64,000 nt of DNA from Brachyhypopomus gauderio (Eukaryota; Chordata; Actinopteri; Gymnotiformes; Hypopomidae): NCBI RefSeq assembly GCF_052324685.1, contig NW_027506876.1:248001-312000 (forward strand), in the 5' to 3' direction. Made by a program: the position numbers and the translations under genes. The notes below the pieces were generated by a model, which saw nothing but the letters and a program-made list of their open reading frames with translations, made no database searches and was not told the origin of the DNA. Positions within the stretch are counted from its first letter, which is position 1; each line of letters opens with the position of its first letter. Positions 12,161 through 25,331 of this stretch are shown piece by piece.

Positions 12161-12599
12161 TGCTTCTTGATAGAATTACAAACACACCACTGCTGTTTAG
12201 TGGTTTGTTGCCAGTGTAAAGGCTATCATGGAGCTCTTCCCTTTAGATCCTCAAAGTGAGCTGTCAGTCTCATGTGATCGATACAGGAATGTTTTAAATC
12301 GCCATGTACCTTGATAGCAGTACTAATGCAGCCGGTTCAATCAAAATGAAACTCAGTGGAAACGTACGTAGTGCTTTGTCATGTTGTCTCCCAACGTAGA
12401 AAACTCATGCTACTCGGTTGATTTGTAGACGTTTGTGTTATAAAGGGATCGAATGATGTCAACATTTGGTGTTTGGATGTGAATGTTTTGTCTTAAAGCA
12501 GAGTAGACCTACTGCTTAGCCATTGTTGACATGATGACTTCCATGCTCTGATTGTATGAGGAAACGCCCACGAGAGATGTGCCCATTCAGACAAGCAAG

Positions 12600-12672
12600 G
12601 TTTCTGTAGTGTAGTGGTCATCACGTTCGCCGAACACGCGAAAGGTCCCTGGTTCGATACCAGGCAGAAACT
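12600..12672 (+). tRNA. tRNA-Val(AAC), G33 and discriminator U
   Basis: Counterpart of the copy at 7398; shares G33, T73 and the gatgatt hairpin loop. Confidence 0.75.
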
Positions 12673-13309
12673 TGCTTCTTGATAGAATTACAAACACACC
12701 ACTGATGATTAGTGGTTTGTTGCCAGTGTAAAGGCTATCAGGGAGCTCTTCCCTTTAGATCCTCAAAGTGAGCTCTCAGTCTCATGTGATCGATACAGGA
12801 ATGTTCTAAATCGCCATGTACCTTGATAGCAGTACTAATGCAATCGGTTCAATCAAAATGAAACTCAGTGGAAACGTACCTAGTGCTTTGTCATGTTGTC
12901 TCCCAACGTAGAAAACTCATGCTACTTGGTTGATTTGTAGACGTTTGTGTTATAAAGGGATCGAATGATGTCAACATTTGGTGTTTGGATGTGAATGTTT
13001 TGTCTTAAAGCAGAGTAGACCTACTGCTTAGCAAGTGTTGATTGGTTCAATCAAAATGAAACTCAGTGGAAATGTACCTAGTGCTTTGTCATGTTGTCTC
13101 CCAACGTAGAAAACTCATGCTACTCGGTTGATTTGTAGAGGTTTGTGTTATAAAGGTATCGAATGAAGTCAACATTTGGTGTTTGGATGTGAATGTTTTG
13201 TCTTAAAGCAGAGTAGACCTACCGCTTAGCCATTGTTGACATGATGACTTCCATGCTCTGATTGTATGAGGAAACGCCCACGAGAGATGTGCCCATTCAG
13301 ACAAGCAAG

Positions 13310-13382
13310 GTTTCTGTAGTGTAGTGGTCATCACGTTCGGCTAACACGCGAAAGGTCCCTGGTTCGATACCAGGCAGAAACA
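13310..13382 (+). tRNA. tRNA-Val(AAC), C31G
   Basis: U33 and AAC are present, but the anticodon stem reads TTCGG/GCGAA, which loses its last pair. Confidence 0.8.
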
Positions 13383-13821
13383 TGCTTCTTGATAGAATTA
13401 CAAACACACCACTGCTGTTTAGTGGTTTGTTGCCAGTGTAAAGGCTATCGGGGAGCTCTTCCCTTTAGATCCTCAAAGTGAGCTCTCAGTCTCATGTGAT
13501 CGATACAAGAATGTTCTAAATCGCCATGTACCTTGATAGCAGTACTAATGCAATCGGTTCAATCAAAATGAAACTCAGTGGAAACGTACCTAGTGCTTTG
13601 TCATGTTGTCTCCCAACGTAGAAAACTCATGCTACTCGGTTGATTTGTAGACGTTTGTGTTATAAAGGTATCGAATGAAGTCAACATTTGGTGTTTGGAT
13701 GTGAATGTTTTGTCTTAAAGCAGAGTAGACCTACCGCTTAGCCATTGTTGACATGATGACTTCCATGCTCTGATTGTATGAGGAAACGCCCACGAGAGAT
13801 GTGCCCATTCAGACAAGCAAG

Positions 13822-13894
13822 GTTTCTGTAGTGTAGTGGTCATCACGTTCGCCTAACACGCGAAAGGTCCCTGGTTCGATACCAGGCAGAAACA
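13822..13894 (+). tRNA. tRNA-Val(AAC), consensus
   Basis: Full consensus cloverleaf with U33. Confidence 0.92.
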
Positions 13895-14333
13895 TGCTTC
13901 TTGATAGAATTACAAACACACCACTGCTGTTTAGTGGTTTGTTGCCAGTGTAAAGGCTATCGGGGAGCTCTTCCCTTTAGATCCTCAAAGTGAGCTCTCA
14001 GTCCCATGTGATCGATACAAGAATGTTCTAAATCGCCATGTACCTTGATAGCAGTACTAATGCAATCGGTTCAATCAAAATGAAACTCAGTGGAAACGTA
14101 CCTAGTGCTTTGTCATGTTGTCTCCCAACGTAGAAAACTCATGCTACTCGGTTGATTTGTAGACGTTTGTGTTATAAAGGGATCGAATGATGTCAACATT
14201 TGGTGTTTGGATGTGAATGTTTTGTCTTAAAGCAGAGTAGACCTACTGCTTAGCCATTGTTGACATGATGACTTCCATGCTCTGATTGTATGAGGAAACG
14301 CCCACGAGAGATGTGCCCATTCAGACAAGCAAG

Positions 14334-14406
14334 GTTTCTGTAGTGTAGTGGTCATCACATTCGCCTAACACGCGAAAGGTCCCTGGTTCGATACCAGGCA
14401 GAAACA
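14334..14406 (+). tRNA. tRNA-Val(AAC), G26A
   Basis: The base between D and anticodon stems is A; all else is consensus. Confidence 0.88.
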
Positions 14407-15241
14407 TGCTTCTTGATAGAATTACAAACACACCACTGCTGTTTAGTGGTTTGTTGCCAGTGTAAAGGCTATCGGGGAGCTCTTCCCTTTAGATCCTCAA
14501 AGTGAGCTCTCAGTCTCATGTGATCGATACAGGAATGTTCTAAATCGCCATGTACCTTGATAGCAGTACTAATGCAATCGGTTCAATCAAAATGAAACTC
14601 AGTGGAAACGTACCTAGTGCTTTGTCATGTTGTCTCCCAACGTAGAAAACTCATGCTACTCAGTTGATTTGTAGACGTTTGTGTTATAAAGGGATCGAAT
14701 GATGTCAACATTTGGTGTTTGGATGTGAATGTTTTGTCTTAAAGCAGAGTAGACCTACTGCTTAGCAAGTGTTGATCGGTTCAATCCAAATGAAACTCAG
14801 TGGAAATGTACCTAGTGCTTTGTCATGTTGTCTCCCAACGTAGAAAACTCATGCTACTCGGTTGATTTGTAGACGTTTGTGTTATAAAGGGATCGAATGA
14901 TGTCAACATTTGGTGTTTGGATGTGAATGTTTTGTCTTAAAGCAGAGTAGACCTACTGCTTAGCCAGTGTTGATCGGTTCAATCAAAATGAAACTCAGTG
15001 GAAACGTACCTAGTGCTTTGTCATGTTGTCTCCCAACGTAGAAAACTCATGCTACTCGGTTGATTTGTAGACGTTTGTGTTATAAAGGTATCGAATGAAG
15101 TCAACATTTGGTGTTTGGATGTGAATGTTTTGTCTTAAAGCAGAGTAGACCTACCGCTTAGCCATTGTTCACATGATGACTTCCATGCTCTGATTGTATG
15201 AGGAAACGCCCACGAGAGATGTGCCCATTCAGACAAGCAAG

Positions 15242-15314
15242 GTTTCTGTAGTGTAGTGGTCATCACGTTCGCCTAACATGCGAAAGGTCCCTGGTTCGAT
15301 ACCAGGCAGAAACA
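15242..15314 (+). tRNA. tRNA-Val(AAC), C38U
   Basis: Same variant as the copy at 974, its long-range duplicate. Confidence 0.88.
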
Positions 15315-15753
15315 TGCTTCTTGATAGAATTACAAACACACCACTGCTGTTTAGTGGTTTGTTGCCAGTGTAAAGGCTATCGGGGAGCTCTTCCCTTTAG
15401 ATCCTCAAAGTGAGCTCTCAGTCTCATGTGATCGATACAAGAATGTTCTAAATCGCCATGTACCTTGATAGCAGTACTAATGCAATCGGTTCAATCAAAA
15501 TGAAACTCAGTGGAAACGTACCTAGTGCTTTGTCATGTTGTCTCCCAACGTAGAAAACTCATGCTACTCGGTTGATTTGTAGACGTTTGTGTTATAAAGG
15601 GATCGAATGATGTCAACATTTGGTGTTTGGATGTGAATGTTTTGTCTTAAAGCAGAGTAGACCTACCGCTTAGCCATTGTTGACATGATGACTTCCATGC
15701 TCTGATTGTATGAGGAAACGCCCACGAGAGATGTACCCATTCAGACAAGCAAG

Positions 15754-15826
15754 GTTTCTGTAGTGTAGTGGTCATCACGTTCGCCTAACACGCGAAAGGT
15801 CCCTGGTTCGATACCAGGCAGAAACA
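15754..15826 (+). tRNA. tRNA-Val(AAC), consensus
   Basis: Duplicate of the copy at 1486, including the upstream gatgtaccc. Confidence 0.92.
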
Positions 15827-16463
15827 TGCTTCTTGATAGAATTACAAACACACCACTGCTGTTTAGTGGTTTGTTGCCAGTGTAAAGGCTATCAGGGAGC
15901 TCTTCCCTTTAGATCCTCAAAGTGAGCTGTCAGTCTCATGTGATCGATACAGGAATGTTTTAAATCGCCATGTACCTTGATAGCAGTACTAATGCATCCG
16001 GTTCAATCAAAATGAAACTCAGTGGAAACGTACGTAGTGCTTTGTCATGTTGTCTCCCAACGTAGAAAACTCATGCTACTTGGTTGATTTGTAGACGTTT
16101 GTGTTATAAAGGGATCGAATGATGTCAACATTTGGTGTTTGGATGTGAATGTTTTGTCTTAAAGCAGAGTAGACCTACTGCTTAGCCAGTGTTGATCGGT
16201 TAAATCAAAATGAAACTCAGTGGAAACGTACCTAGTGCTTTGTCATGTTGTCTCCCAACGTAGAAAACTCATGCTACTTGGTTGATTTGTAGACGTTTGT
16301 GTTATAAAGGGATCGAATGATGTCAACATTTGGTGTTTGGATGTGAATGTTTTGTCTTAAAGCAGAGTAGACCTACTGCTTAGCCATTGTTGACATGATG
16401 ACTTCCATGCTCTGATTGTATGAGGAAACGCCCACGAGAGATGTGCCCATTCAGACAAGCAAG

Positions 16464-16536
16464 GTTTCTGTAGTGTAGTGGTCATCACGTTCGCCGAACA
16501 CGCGAAAGGTCCCTGGTTCGATACCAGGCAGAAACA
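16464..16536 (+). tRNA. tRNA-Val(AAC), variant G33
   Basis: Duplicate of the copy at 1998; G33. Confidence 0.8.
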
Positions 16537-17173
16537 TGCTTCTTGATAGAATTACAAACACACCACTGATGTTTAGTGGTTTGTTGCCAGTGTAAAGGCT
16601 ATCAGGGAGCTCTTCCCTTTAGATCCTCAAAGTGAGCTCTCAGTCTCATGTGATCGATACAGGAATGTTCTAAATCGCCATGTACCTTGATAGCAGTACT
16701 AATGCAATCGGTTCAATCAAAATGAAACTCAGTGGAAACGTACCTAGTGCTTTGTCATGTTGTCTCCCAACGTAGAAAACTCATGCTACTTGGTTGATTT
16801 GTAGATGTTTGTGTTATAAAGGGATCGAATGATGTCAACATTTGGTGTTTGGATGTGAATGTTTTGTCTTAAAGCAGAGTAGACCTACTGCTTAGCCAGT
16901 GTTGATCGGTTAAATCAAAATGAAACTCAGTGGAAACGTACCTAGTGCTTTGTCATGTTGTCTCCCAACGTAGAAAACTCATGCTACTCGGTTGATTTGT
17001 AGACGTTTGTGTTATAAAGGTATCGAATGAAGTCAACATTTGGTGTTTGGATGTGAATGTTTTGTCTTAAAGCAGAGTAGACCTACCGCTTAGCCATTGT
17101 TGACATGATGACTTCCATGCTCTGATTGTATGAGGAAACGCCCACGAGAGATGTGCCCATTCAGACAAGCAAG

Positions 17174-17246
17174 GTTTCTGTAGTGTAGTGGTCATCACGT
17201 TCGCCTAACACGCGAAAGGTCCCTGGTTCGATACCAGGCAGAAACA
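17174..17246 (+). tRNA. tRNA-Val(AAC), consensus
   Basis: Duplicate of the copy at 2708; full consensus. Confidence 0.92.
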
Positions 17247-17685
17247 TGCTTCTTGATAGAATTACAAACACACCACTGCTGTTTAGTGGTTTGTTGCCAG
17301 TGTAAAGGCTATCGGGGAGCTCTTCCCTTTAGATCCTCAAAGTGAGCTGTCAGTCTCATGTGATCGATACAGGAATGTTTTAAATCGCCATGTACCTTGA
17401 TAGCAGTACTAATGCAGCCGGTTCAATCAAAATGAAACTCAGTGGAAACGTACGTAGTGCTTTGTCATGTTGTCTCCCAACGTAGAAAACTCATGCTACT
17501 TGGTTGATTTGTAGACGTTTGTGTTATAAAGGGATCGAATGATGTCAACATTTGGTGTTTGGATGTGAATGTTTTGTCTTAAAGCAGAGTAGACCTACTG
17601 CTTAGCCATTGTTGACATGATGACTTCCATGCTCTGATTGTATGAGGAAACGCCCACGAGAGATGTGCCCAGTCAGACAAGCAAG

Positions 17686-17758
17686 GTTTCTGTAGTGTAG
17701 TGGTCATCACGTTCGCCGAACACGCGAAAGGTCCCTGGTTCGATACCAGGCAGAAACA
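17686..17758 (+). tRNA. tRNA-Val(AAC), variant G33
   Basis: Duplicate of the copy at 3220; G33. Confidence 0.8.
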
Positions 17759-18395
17759 TGCTTCTTGATAGAATTACAAACACACCACTGATGTTTAGTG
17801 GTTTGTTGCCAGTGTAAAGGCTATCAGGGAGCTCTTCCCTTTAGATCCTCAAAGTGAGCTCTCAGTCTCATGTGATCGATACAGGAATGTTCTAAATCGC
17901 CATGTACCTTGATAGCAGTACTAATGCAATCGGTTCAATCAAAATGAAACTCAGTGGAAACGTACCTAGTGCTTTGTCATGTTGTCTCCCAACGTAGAAA
18001 ACTCATGCTACTTGGTTGATTTGTAGACGTTTGTGTTATAAAGGGATCGAATGATGTCAACATTTGGTGTTTGGATGTGAATGTTTTGTCTTAAAGCAGA
18101 GTAGACCTACTGCTTAGCCAGTGTTGATCGGTTAAATCAAAATGAAACTCAGTGGAAACGTACCTAGTGCTTTGTCATGTTGTCTCCCAACGTAGAAAAC
18201 TCATGCTACTCGGTTGATTTGTAGACGTTTGTGTTATAAAGGGATCGAATGATGTCAACATTTGGTGTTTGGATGTGAATGTTTTGTCTTAAAGCAGAGT
18301 AGACCTACTGCTTAGCCATTGTTGACATGATGACTTCCATGCTCTGATTGTATGAGGAAACGCCCACGAGAGATGTGCCCATTCAGACAAGCAAG

Positions 18396-18468
18396 GTTTC
18401 TGTAGTGTAGTGGTCATCACGTTCGCCGAACACGCGAAAGGTCCCTGGTTCGATACCAGGCAGAAACT
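18396..18468 (+). tRNA. tRNA-Val(AAC), G33 and discriminator U
   Basis: G33 and T73, with the gatgatt downstream loop. It is followed by a spacer of the other class (gttttaaatc), so the unit looks recombinant. Confidence 0.75.
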
Positions 18469-18907
18469 TGCTTCTTGATAGAATTACAAACACACCACTG
18501 ATGATTAGTGGTTTGTTGCCAGTGTAAAGGCTATCAGGGAGCTCTTCCCTTTAGATCCTCAAAGTGAGCTGTCAGTCTCATGTGATCGATACAGGAATGT
18601 TTTAAATCGCCATGTACCTTGATAGCAGTACTAATGCAGCCGGTTCAATCAAAATGAAACTCAGTGGAAACGTACGTAGTGCTTTGTCATGTTGTCTCCC
18701 AACGTAGAAAACTCATGCTACTTGGTTGATTTGTAGACGTTTGTGTTATAAAGGGATCGAATGATGTCAACATTTGGTGTTTGGATGTGAATGTTTTGTC
18801 TTAAAGCAGAGTAGACCTACTGCTTAGCCATTGTTGACATGATGACTTCCATGCTCTGATTGTATGAGGAAACGCCCACGAGAGATGTGCCCATTCAGAC
18901 AAGCAAG

Positions 18908-18980
18908 GTTTCTGTAGTGTAGTGGTCATCACGTTCGCCGAACACGCGAAAGGTCCCTGGTTCGATACCAGGCAGAAACA
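18908..18980 (+). tRNA. tRNA-Val(AAC), variant G33
   Basis: G33; discriminator A. Confidence 0.8.
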
Positions 18981-19617
18981 TGCTTCTTGATAGAATTACA
19001 AACACACCACTGATGTTTAGTGGTTTGTTGCCAGTGTAAAGGCTATCAGGGAGCTCTTCCCTTTAGATCCTCAAAGTGAGCTCTCAGTCTCATGTGATCG
19101 ATACAGGAATGTTCTAAATCGCCATGTACCTTGATAGCAGTACTAATGCAATCGGTTCAATCAAAATGAAACTCAGTGGAAACGTACCTAGTGCTTTGTC
19201 ATGTTGTCTCCCAACGTAGAAAACTCATGCTACTTGGTTGATTTGTAGACGTTTGTGTTATAAAGGGATCGAATGATGTCAACATTTGGTGTTTGGATGT
19301 GAATGTTTTGTCTTAAAGCAGAGTAGACCTACTGCTTAGCCAGTGTTGATCGGTTAAATCAAAATGAAACTCAGTGGAAACGTACCTAGTGCTTTGTCAT
19401 GTTGTCTCCCAACGTAGAAAACTCATGCTACTCGGTTGATTTGTAGACGTTTGTGTTATAAAGGTATCGAATGAAGTCAACATTTGGTGTTTGGATGTGA
19501 ATGTTTTGTCTTAAAGCAGAGTAGACCTACCGCTTAGCCATTGTTGACATGATGACTTCCATGCTCTGATTGTATGAGGAAACGCCCACGAGAGATGTGC
19601 CCATTCAGACAAGCAAG

Positions 19618-19690
19618 GTTTCTGTAGTGTAGTGGTCATCACGTTCGCCTAACACGCGAAAGGTCCCTGGTTCGATACCAGGCAGAAACA
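19618..19690 (+). tRNA. tRNA-Val(AAC), consensus
   Basis: Full consensus cloverleaf with U33. Confidence 0.92.
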
Positions 19691-20129
19691 TGCTTCTTGA
19701 TAGAATTACAAACACACCACTGCTGTTTAGTGGTTTGTTGCCAGTGTAAAGGCTATCATGGAGCTCTTCCCTTTAGATCCTCAAAGTGAGCTGTCAGTCT
19801 CATGTGATCGATACAGGAATGTTTTAAATCGCCATGTACCTTGATAGCAGTACTAATGCAGCCGGTTCAATCAAAATGAAACTCAGTGGAAACGTACGTA
19901 GTGCTTTGTCATGTTGTCTCCCAACGTAGAAAACTCATGCTACTCGGTTGATTTGTAGACGTTTGTGTTATAAAGGGATCGAATGATGTCAACATTTGGT
20001 GTTTGGACGTGAATGTTTTGTCTTAAAGCAGAGTAGACCTACTGCTTAGCCATTGTTGACATGATGACTTCCATGCTCTGATTGTATGAGGAAACGCCCA
20101 CGAGAGATGTGCCCATTCAGACAAGCAAG

Positions 20130-20202
20130 GTTTCTGTAGTGTAGTGGTCATCACGTTCGCCGAACACGCGAAAGGTCCCTGGTTCGATACCAGACAGAAA
20201 CT
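20130..20202 (+). tRNA. tRNA-Val(AAC), G33, G65A, discriminator U
   Basis: G33 and T73, plus a T-stem change (ccaga) that breaks the 49-65 pair. Confidence 0.7.
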
Positions 20203-20839
20203 TGCTTCTTGATAGAATTACAAACACACCACTGATGTTTAGTGGTTTGTTGCCAGTGTAAAGGCTATCAGGGAGCTCTTCCCTTTAGATCCTCAAAGTG
20301 AGCTCTCAGTCTCATGTGATCGATACAGGAATGTTCTAAATCGCCATGTACCTTGATAGCAGTACTAATGCAATCGGTTCAATCAAAATGAAACTCAGTG
20401 GAAACGTACCTAGTGCTTTGTCATGTTGTCTCCCAACGTAGAAAACTCATGCTACTTGGTTGATTTGTAGACGTTTGTGTTATAAAGGGATCGAATGATG
20501 TCAACATTTGGTGTTTGGATGTGAATGTTTTGTCTTAAAGCAGAGTAGACCTACTGCTTAGCAAGTGTTGATTGGTTCAATCAAAATGAAACTCAGTGGA
20601 AATGTACCTAGTGCTTTGTCATGTTGTCTCCCAACGTAGAAAACTCATGCTACTCGGTTGATTTGTAGAGGTTTGTGTTATAAAGGTATCGAATGAAGTC
20701 AACATTTGGTGTTTGGATGTGAATGTTTTGTCTTAAAGCAGAGTAGACCTACCGCTTAGCCATTGTTGACATGATGACTTCCATGCTCTGATTGTATGAG
20801 GAAACGCCCACGAGAGATGTGCCCATTCAGACAAGCAAG

Positions 20840-20912
20840 GTTTCTGTAGTGTAGTGGTCATCACGTTCGCCTAACACGCGAAAGGTCCCTGATTCGATAC
20901 CAGGCAGAAACA
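20840..20912 (+). tRNA. tRNA-Val(AAC), G53A in B box
   Basis: U33 is kept, but the B box reads gattcgatacc. G53 pairs with C61 and is nearly invariant, so TFIIIC binding is probably weakened. Confidence 0.78.
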
Positions 20913-21351
20913 TGCTTCTTGATAGAATTACAAACACACCACTGCTGTTTAGTGGTTTGTTGCCAGTGTAAAGGCTATCGGGGAGCTCTTCCCTTTAGAT
21001 CCTCAAAGTGAGCTCTCAGTCTCATGTGATCGATACAAGAATGTTCTAAATCGCCATGTACCTTGATAGCAGTACTAATGCAATCGGTTCAATCAAAATG
21101 AAACTCAGTGGAAACGTGCCTAGTGCTTTGTCATGTTGTCTCCCAACGTAGAAAACTCATGCTACTTGGTTGATTTGTAGACGTTTGTGTTATAAAGGGA
21201 TCGAATGATGTCAACATTTGGTGTTTGGATGTAAATGTTTTGTCTTAAAGCAGAGTAGACCTACTGCTTAGCCATTGTTGACATGATGACTTCCATGCTC
21301 TGATTGTATGAGGAAACGCCCACGAGAGATGTGCCCATTCAGACAAGCAAG

Positions 21352-21424
21352 GTTTCTGTAGTGTAGTGGTCATCACGTTCGCCGAACACGCTAAAGGTCC
21401 CTGGTTCGATACCAGGCAGAAACA
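21352..21424 (+). tRNA. tRNA-Val(AAC), G33 and G41U
   Basis: G33, plus a mismatch in the anticodon stem (TTCGC/GCTAA). Confidence 0.72.
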
Positions 21425-21863
21425 TGCTTCTTGATAGAATTACAAACACACCACTGCTGTTTAGTGGTTTGTTGCCAGTGTAAAGGCTATCAGGGAGCTC
21501 TTCCCTTTAGATCCTCAAAGTGAGCTCTCAGTCTCATGTGATCGATACAAGAATGTTCTAAATCGCCATGTACCTTGATAGCAGTACTAATGCAATCGGT
21601 TCAATCAAAATGAAACTCAGTGGAAACGTGCCTAGTGCTTTGTCATGTTGTCTCCCAACGTAGAAAACTCATGCTACTTGGTTGATTTGTAGACGTTTGT
21701 GTTATAAAGGGATCGAATGATGTCAACATTTGGTGTTTGGATGTGAATGTTTTGTCTTAAAGCAGAGTAGACCTACTGCTTAGCCATTGTTGACATGATG
21801 ACTTCCATGCTCTGATTGTATGAGGAAACGCCCACGAGAGATGTGCCCATTCAGACAAGCAAG

Positions 21864-21936
21864 GTTTCTGTAGTGTAGTGGTCATCACGTTCGCCGAACA
21901 CGCTAAAGGTCCCTGGTTCGATACCAGGCAGAAACA
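21864..21936 (+). tRNA. tRNA-Val(AAC), G33 and G41U
   Basis: Same tRNA changes as the preceding unit, 512 bp upstream. Confidence 0.72.
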
Positions 21937-22573
21937 TGCTTCTTGATAGAATTACAAACACACCACTGCTGTTTAGTGGTTTGTTGCCAGTGTAAAGGCT
22001 ATCAGGGAGCTCTTCCCTTTAGATCCTCAAAGTGAGCTGTCAGTCTCATGTGATCGATACAGGAATGTTTTAAATCGCCATGTACCTTGATAGCAGTACT
22101 AATGCAGCCGGTTCAATCAAAATGAAACTCAGTGGAAACGGACCTAGTGCTTTGTCATGTTGTCTCCCAACGTAGAAAACTCATGCCACTTGGTTGATTT
22201 GTAGACGTTTGTGTTATAAAGGGATCGAATGATGTCAACATTTGGTGTTTGGATGTGAATGTTTTGTCTTAAAGCAGAGTAGACCTACTGCTTAGCAAGT
22301 GTTGATCGGTTCAATCAAAATGAAACTCAGTGGAAATGTACCTAGTGCTTTGTCATGTTGTCTCCCAACGTAGAAAACTCATGCTACTCGGTTGATTTGT
22401 AGACGTTTGTGTTATAAAGGTATCGAATGAAGTCAACATTTGGTGTTTGGATGTGAATGTTTTGTCTTAAAGCAGAGTAGACCTACCGCTTAGCCATTGT
22501 TGACATGATGACTTCCATGCTCTGATTGTATGAGGAAACGCCCACGAGAGATGTGCCCATTCAGACAAGCAAG

Positions 22574-22646
22574 GTTTCTGTAGTGTAGTGGTCATCACGT
22601 TCGCCTAACACGCGAAAGGTCCCTGATTCGATACCAGGCAGAAACA
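22574..22646 (+). tRNA. tRNA-Val(AAC), G53A in B box
   Basis: U33; B box gattcgatacc; downstream hairpin arm altered to agtagt. Confidence 0.78.
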
Positions 22647-23085
22647 TGCTTCTTGATAGAATTACAAACACACCACTGCTGTTTAGTAGTTTGTTGCCAG
22701 TGTAAAGGCTATCAGGGAGCTCTTCCCTTTAGATCCTCAAAGTGAGCTGTCAGTCTCATGTGATCGATACAGGAATGTTTTAAATCGCCATGTACCTTGA
22801 TAGCAGTACTAATGCAGCCGGTTCAATCAAAATGAAACTCAGTGGAAACGTACGTAGTGCTTTGTCATGTTGTCTCCCAACGTAGAAAACTCATGCTACT
22901 CGGTTGATTTGTAGACGTTTGTGTTATAAAGGGATCGAATGATGTCAACATTTGGTGTTTGGATGTGAATGTTTTGTCTTAAAGCAGAGTAGACCTACTG
23001 CTTAGCCATTGTTGACATGATGACTTCCATGCTCTGATTGTATGAGGAAACGCCCACGAGAGATGTGCCCATTCAGACAAGCAAG

Positions 23086-23158
23086 GTTTCTGTAGTGTAG
23101 TGGTCATCACGTTCGCCTAACACGCAAAAGGTCCCTGGTTCGATACCAGGCAGAAACA
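23086..23158 (+). tRNA. tRNA-Val(AAC), G41A
   Basis: U33; anticodon stem TTCGC/GCAAA has a C-A mismatch at 29-41. Confidence 0.78.
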
Positions 23159-23597
23159 AGCTTCTTGATAGAATTACAAACACACCACTGCTGTTTAGTG
23201 GTTTGTTGCCAGTGTAAAGGCTATCAGGGAGCTCTTCCCTTTAGATCCTCAAATTGAGCTGTCAGTCTCATGTGATCGATACAGGAATGTTTTAAATCGC
23301 CATGTACCTTGATAGCAGTACTAATGCAGCCGGTTCAATCAAAATGAAACTCAGTGGAAACGTACGTAGTGCTTTGTCATGTTGTCTCCCAACGTAGAAA
23401 ACTCATGCTACTCGGTTGATTTGTAGACGTTTGTGTTATAAAGGGATCGAATGATGTCAACATTTGGTGTTTGGATGTGAATGTTTTGTCTTAAAGCAGA
23501 GTAGACCTACTGCTTAGCCATTGTTGACATGATGACTTCCATGCTCTGATTGTATGAGGAAACGCCCACGAGAGATGTGCCCATTCAGACAAGCAAG

Positions 23598-23670
23598 GTT
23601 TCTGTAGTGTAGTGGTCATCAAGTTCGCCGGACACGCTAAAGGTCCCTGGTTCGATACCAGGCAGAAACA
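23598..23670 (+). tRNA. tRNA-Val-like, anticodon GAC, G33
   Basis: Loop CGGACAC gives anticodon GAC, with C25A and G41U as well. Eukaryotic genomes normally lack tRNA-Val(GAC), so this is most likely a decayed AAC copy. Confidence 0.65.
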
Positions 23671-24109
23671 TGCTTCTTGATAGAATTACAAACACACCAC
23701 TGCTGTTTAGTGGTTTGTTGCCAGTGTAAAGGCTATCAGGGAGCTCTTCCCTTTAGATCCTCAAAGTGAGCTCTCAGTCTCATGTGATCGATACAAGAAT
23801 GTTCTAAATCGCCATGTACCTTGATAGCAGTACTAATGCAATCGGTTCAATCAAAATGAAACTCAGTGGAAACGTGCCTAGTGCTTTGTCATGTTGTCTC
23901 CCAACGTAAAAAACTCATGCTACTTGGTTGATTTGTAGACGTTTGTGTTATAAAGGGATCGAATGATGTCAACATTTGGTGTTTGGATGTGAATGTTTTG
24001 TCTTAAAGCAGAGTAGACCTACTGCTTAGCCATTGTTGACATGATGACTTCCATGCTCTGATTGTATGAGGAAACGCCCACGAGAGATGTGCCCATTCAG
24101 ACAAGCAAG

Positions 24110-24182
24110 GTTTCTGTAGTGTAGTGGTCATCACGTTCGCCGAACACGCTAAACGTCCCTGGTTCGATACCAGGCAGAAACA
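24110..24182 (+). tRNA. tRNA-Val(AAC), G33, G41U, G45C
   Basis: Three changes in the anticodon arm and variable loop (gctaaacgtcc). Confidence 0.68.
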
Positions 24183-24819
24183 TGCTTCTTGATAGAATTA
24201 CAAACACACCACTGCTGTTTAGTGGTTTGTTGCCAGTGTAAAGGCTATCAGGGAGCTCTTCCCTTTAGATCCTCAAAGTGAGCTGTCAGTCTCATGTGAT
24301 CGATACAGGAATGTTTTAAATCGCCATGTACCTTGATAGCAGTACTAATGCAGCCGGTTCAATCAAAATGAAACTCAGTGGAAACGGACATAGTGCTTTG
24401 TCATGTTGTCTCCCAACGTAGAAAACTCATGCCACTTGGTTGATTTGTAGACGTTTGTGTTATAAAGGGATCGAATGATGTCAACATTTGGTGTTTGGAT
24501 GTGAATGTTTTGTCTTAAAGCAGAGTAGACCTACTGCTTAGCAAGTGTTGATCGGTTCAATCAAAATGAAACTCAGTGGAAATGTACCTAGTGCTTTGTC
24601 ATGTTGTCTCCCAACGTAGAAAACTCATGCTACTCGGTTGATTTGTAGACGTTTGTGTTATAAAGGTATCGAATGAAGTCAACATTTGGTGTTTGGATGT
24701 GAATGTTTTGTCTTAAAGCAGAGTAGACCTACCGCTTAGCCATTGTTGACATGATGACTTCCATGCTCTGATTGTATGAGGAAACGCCCACGAGAGATGT
24801 GCCCATTCAGACAAGCAAG

Positions 24820-24892
24820 GTTTCTGTAGTGTAGTGGTCATCACGTTCGCCTAACACGCGAAAGGTCCCTGATTCGATACCAGGCAGAAACA
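24820..24892 (+). tRNA. tRNA-Val(AAC), G53A in B box
   Basis: Same B-box change as the copy at 22574. Confidence 0.78.
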
Positions 24893-25331
24893 TGCTTCTT
24901 GATAGAATTACAAACACACCACTGCTGTTTAGTAGTTTGTTGCCAGTGTAAAGGCTATCAGGGAGCTCTTCCCTTTAGATCCTCAAAGTGAGCTGTCAGT
25001 CTCATGTGATCGATACAGGAATGTTTTAAATCGCCATGTACCTTGATAGCAGTACTAATGCAGCCGGTTCAATCAAAATGAAACTCAGTGGAAACGTACG
25101 TAGTGCTTTGTCATGTTGTCTCCCAACGTAGAAAACTCATGCTACTCGGTTGATTTGTAGACGTTTGTGTTATAAAGGGATCGAATGATGTCAACATTTG
25201 GTGTTTGGATGTGAATGTTTTGTCTTAAAGCAGAGTAGACCTACTGCTTAGCCATTGTTGACATGATGACTTCCATGCTCTGATTGTATGAGGAAACGCC
25301 CACGAGAGATGTGCCCATTCAGACAAGCAAG

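Larger units (their letters stand above)
7845..13024 (+). repeat. 5202-bp higher-order repeat, copy 2
   Basis: This is the second copy of the preceding block. It ends where the spacing departs from the pattern, at the 710-bp gap between tRNAs 12600 and 13310. It shares tRNA order, discriminator-base variants and spacer variants with copy 1. Confidence 0.85.
14443..18300 (+). repeat. Duplicate of the window's first 3.7 kb
   Basis: This stretch repeats about 175-3850. It shares rare variants with it: the 908-bp gap, caatccaaatg, attgttcacatg, the aacatgcg tRNA, gatgtaccc and gtagatgttt. Offset is 14268 bp at first and 14466 bp after one extra 198-bp module. The ends are estimated by eye. Confidence 0.7.
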
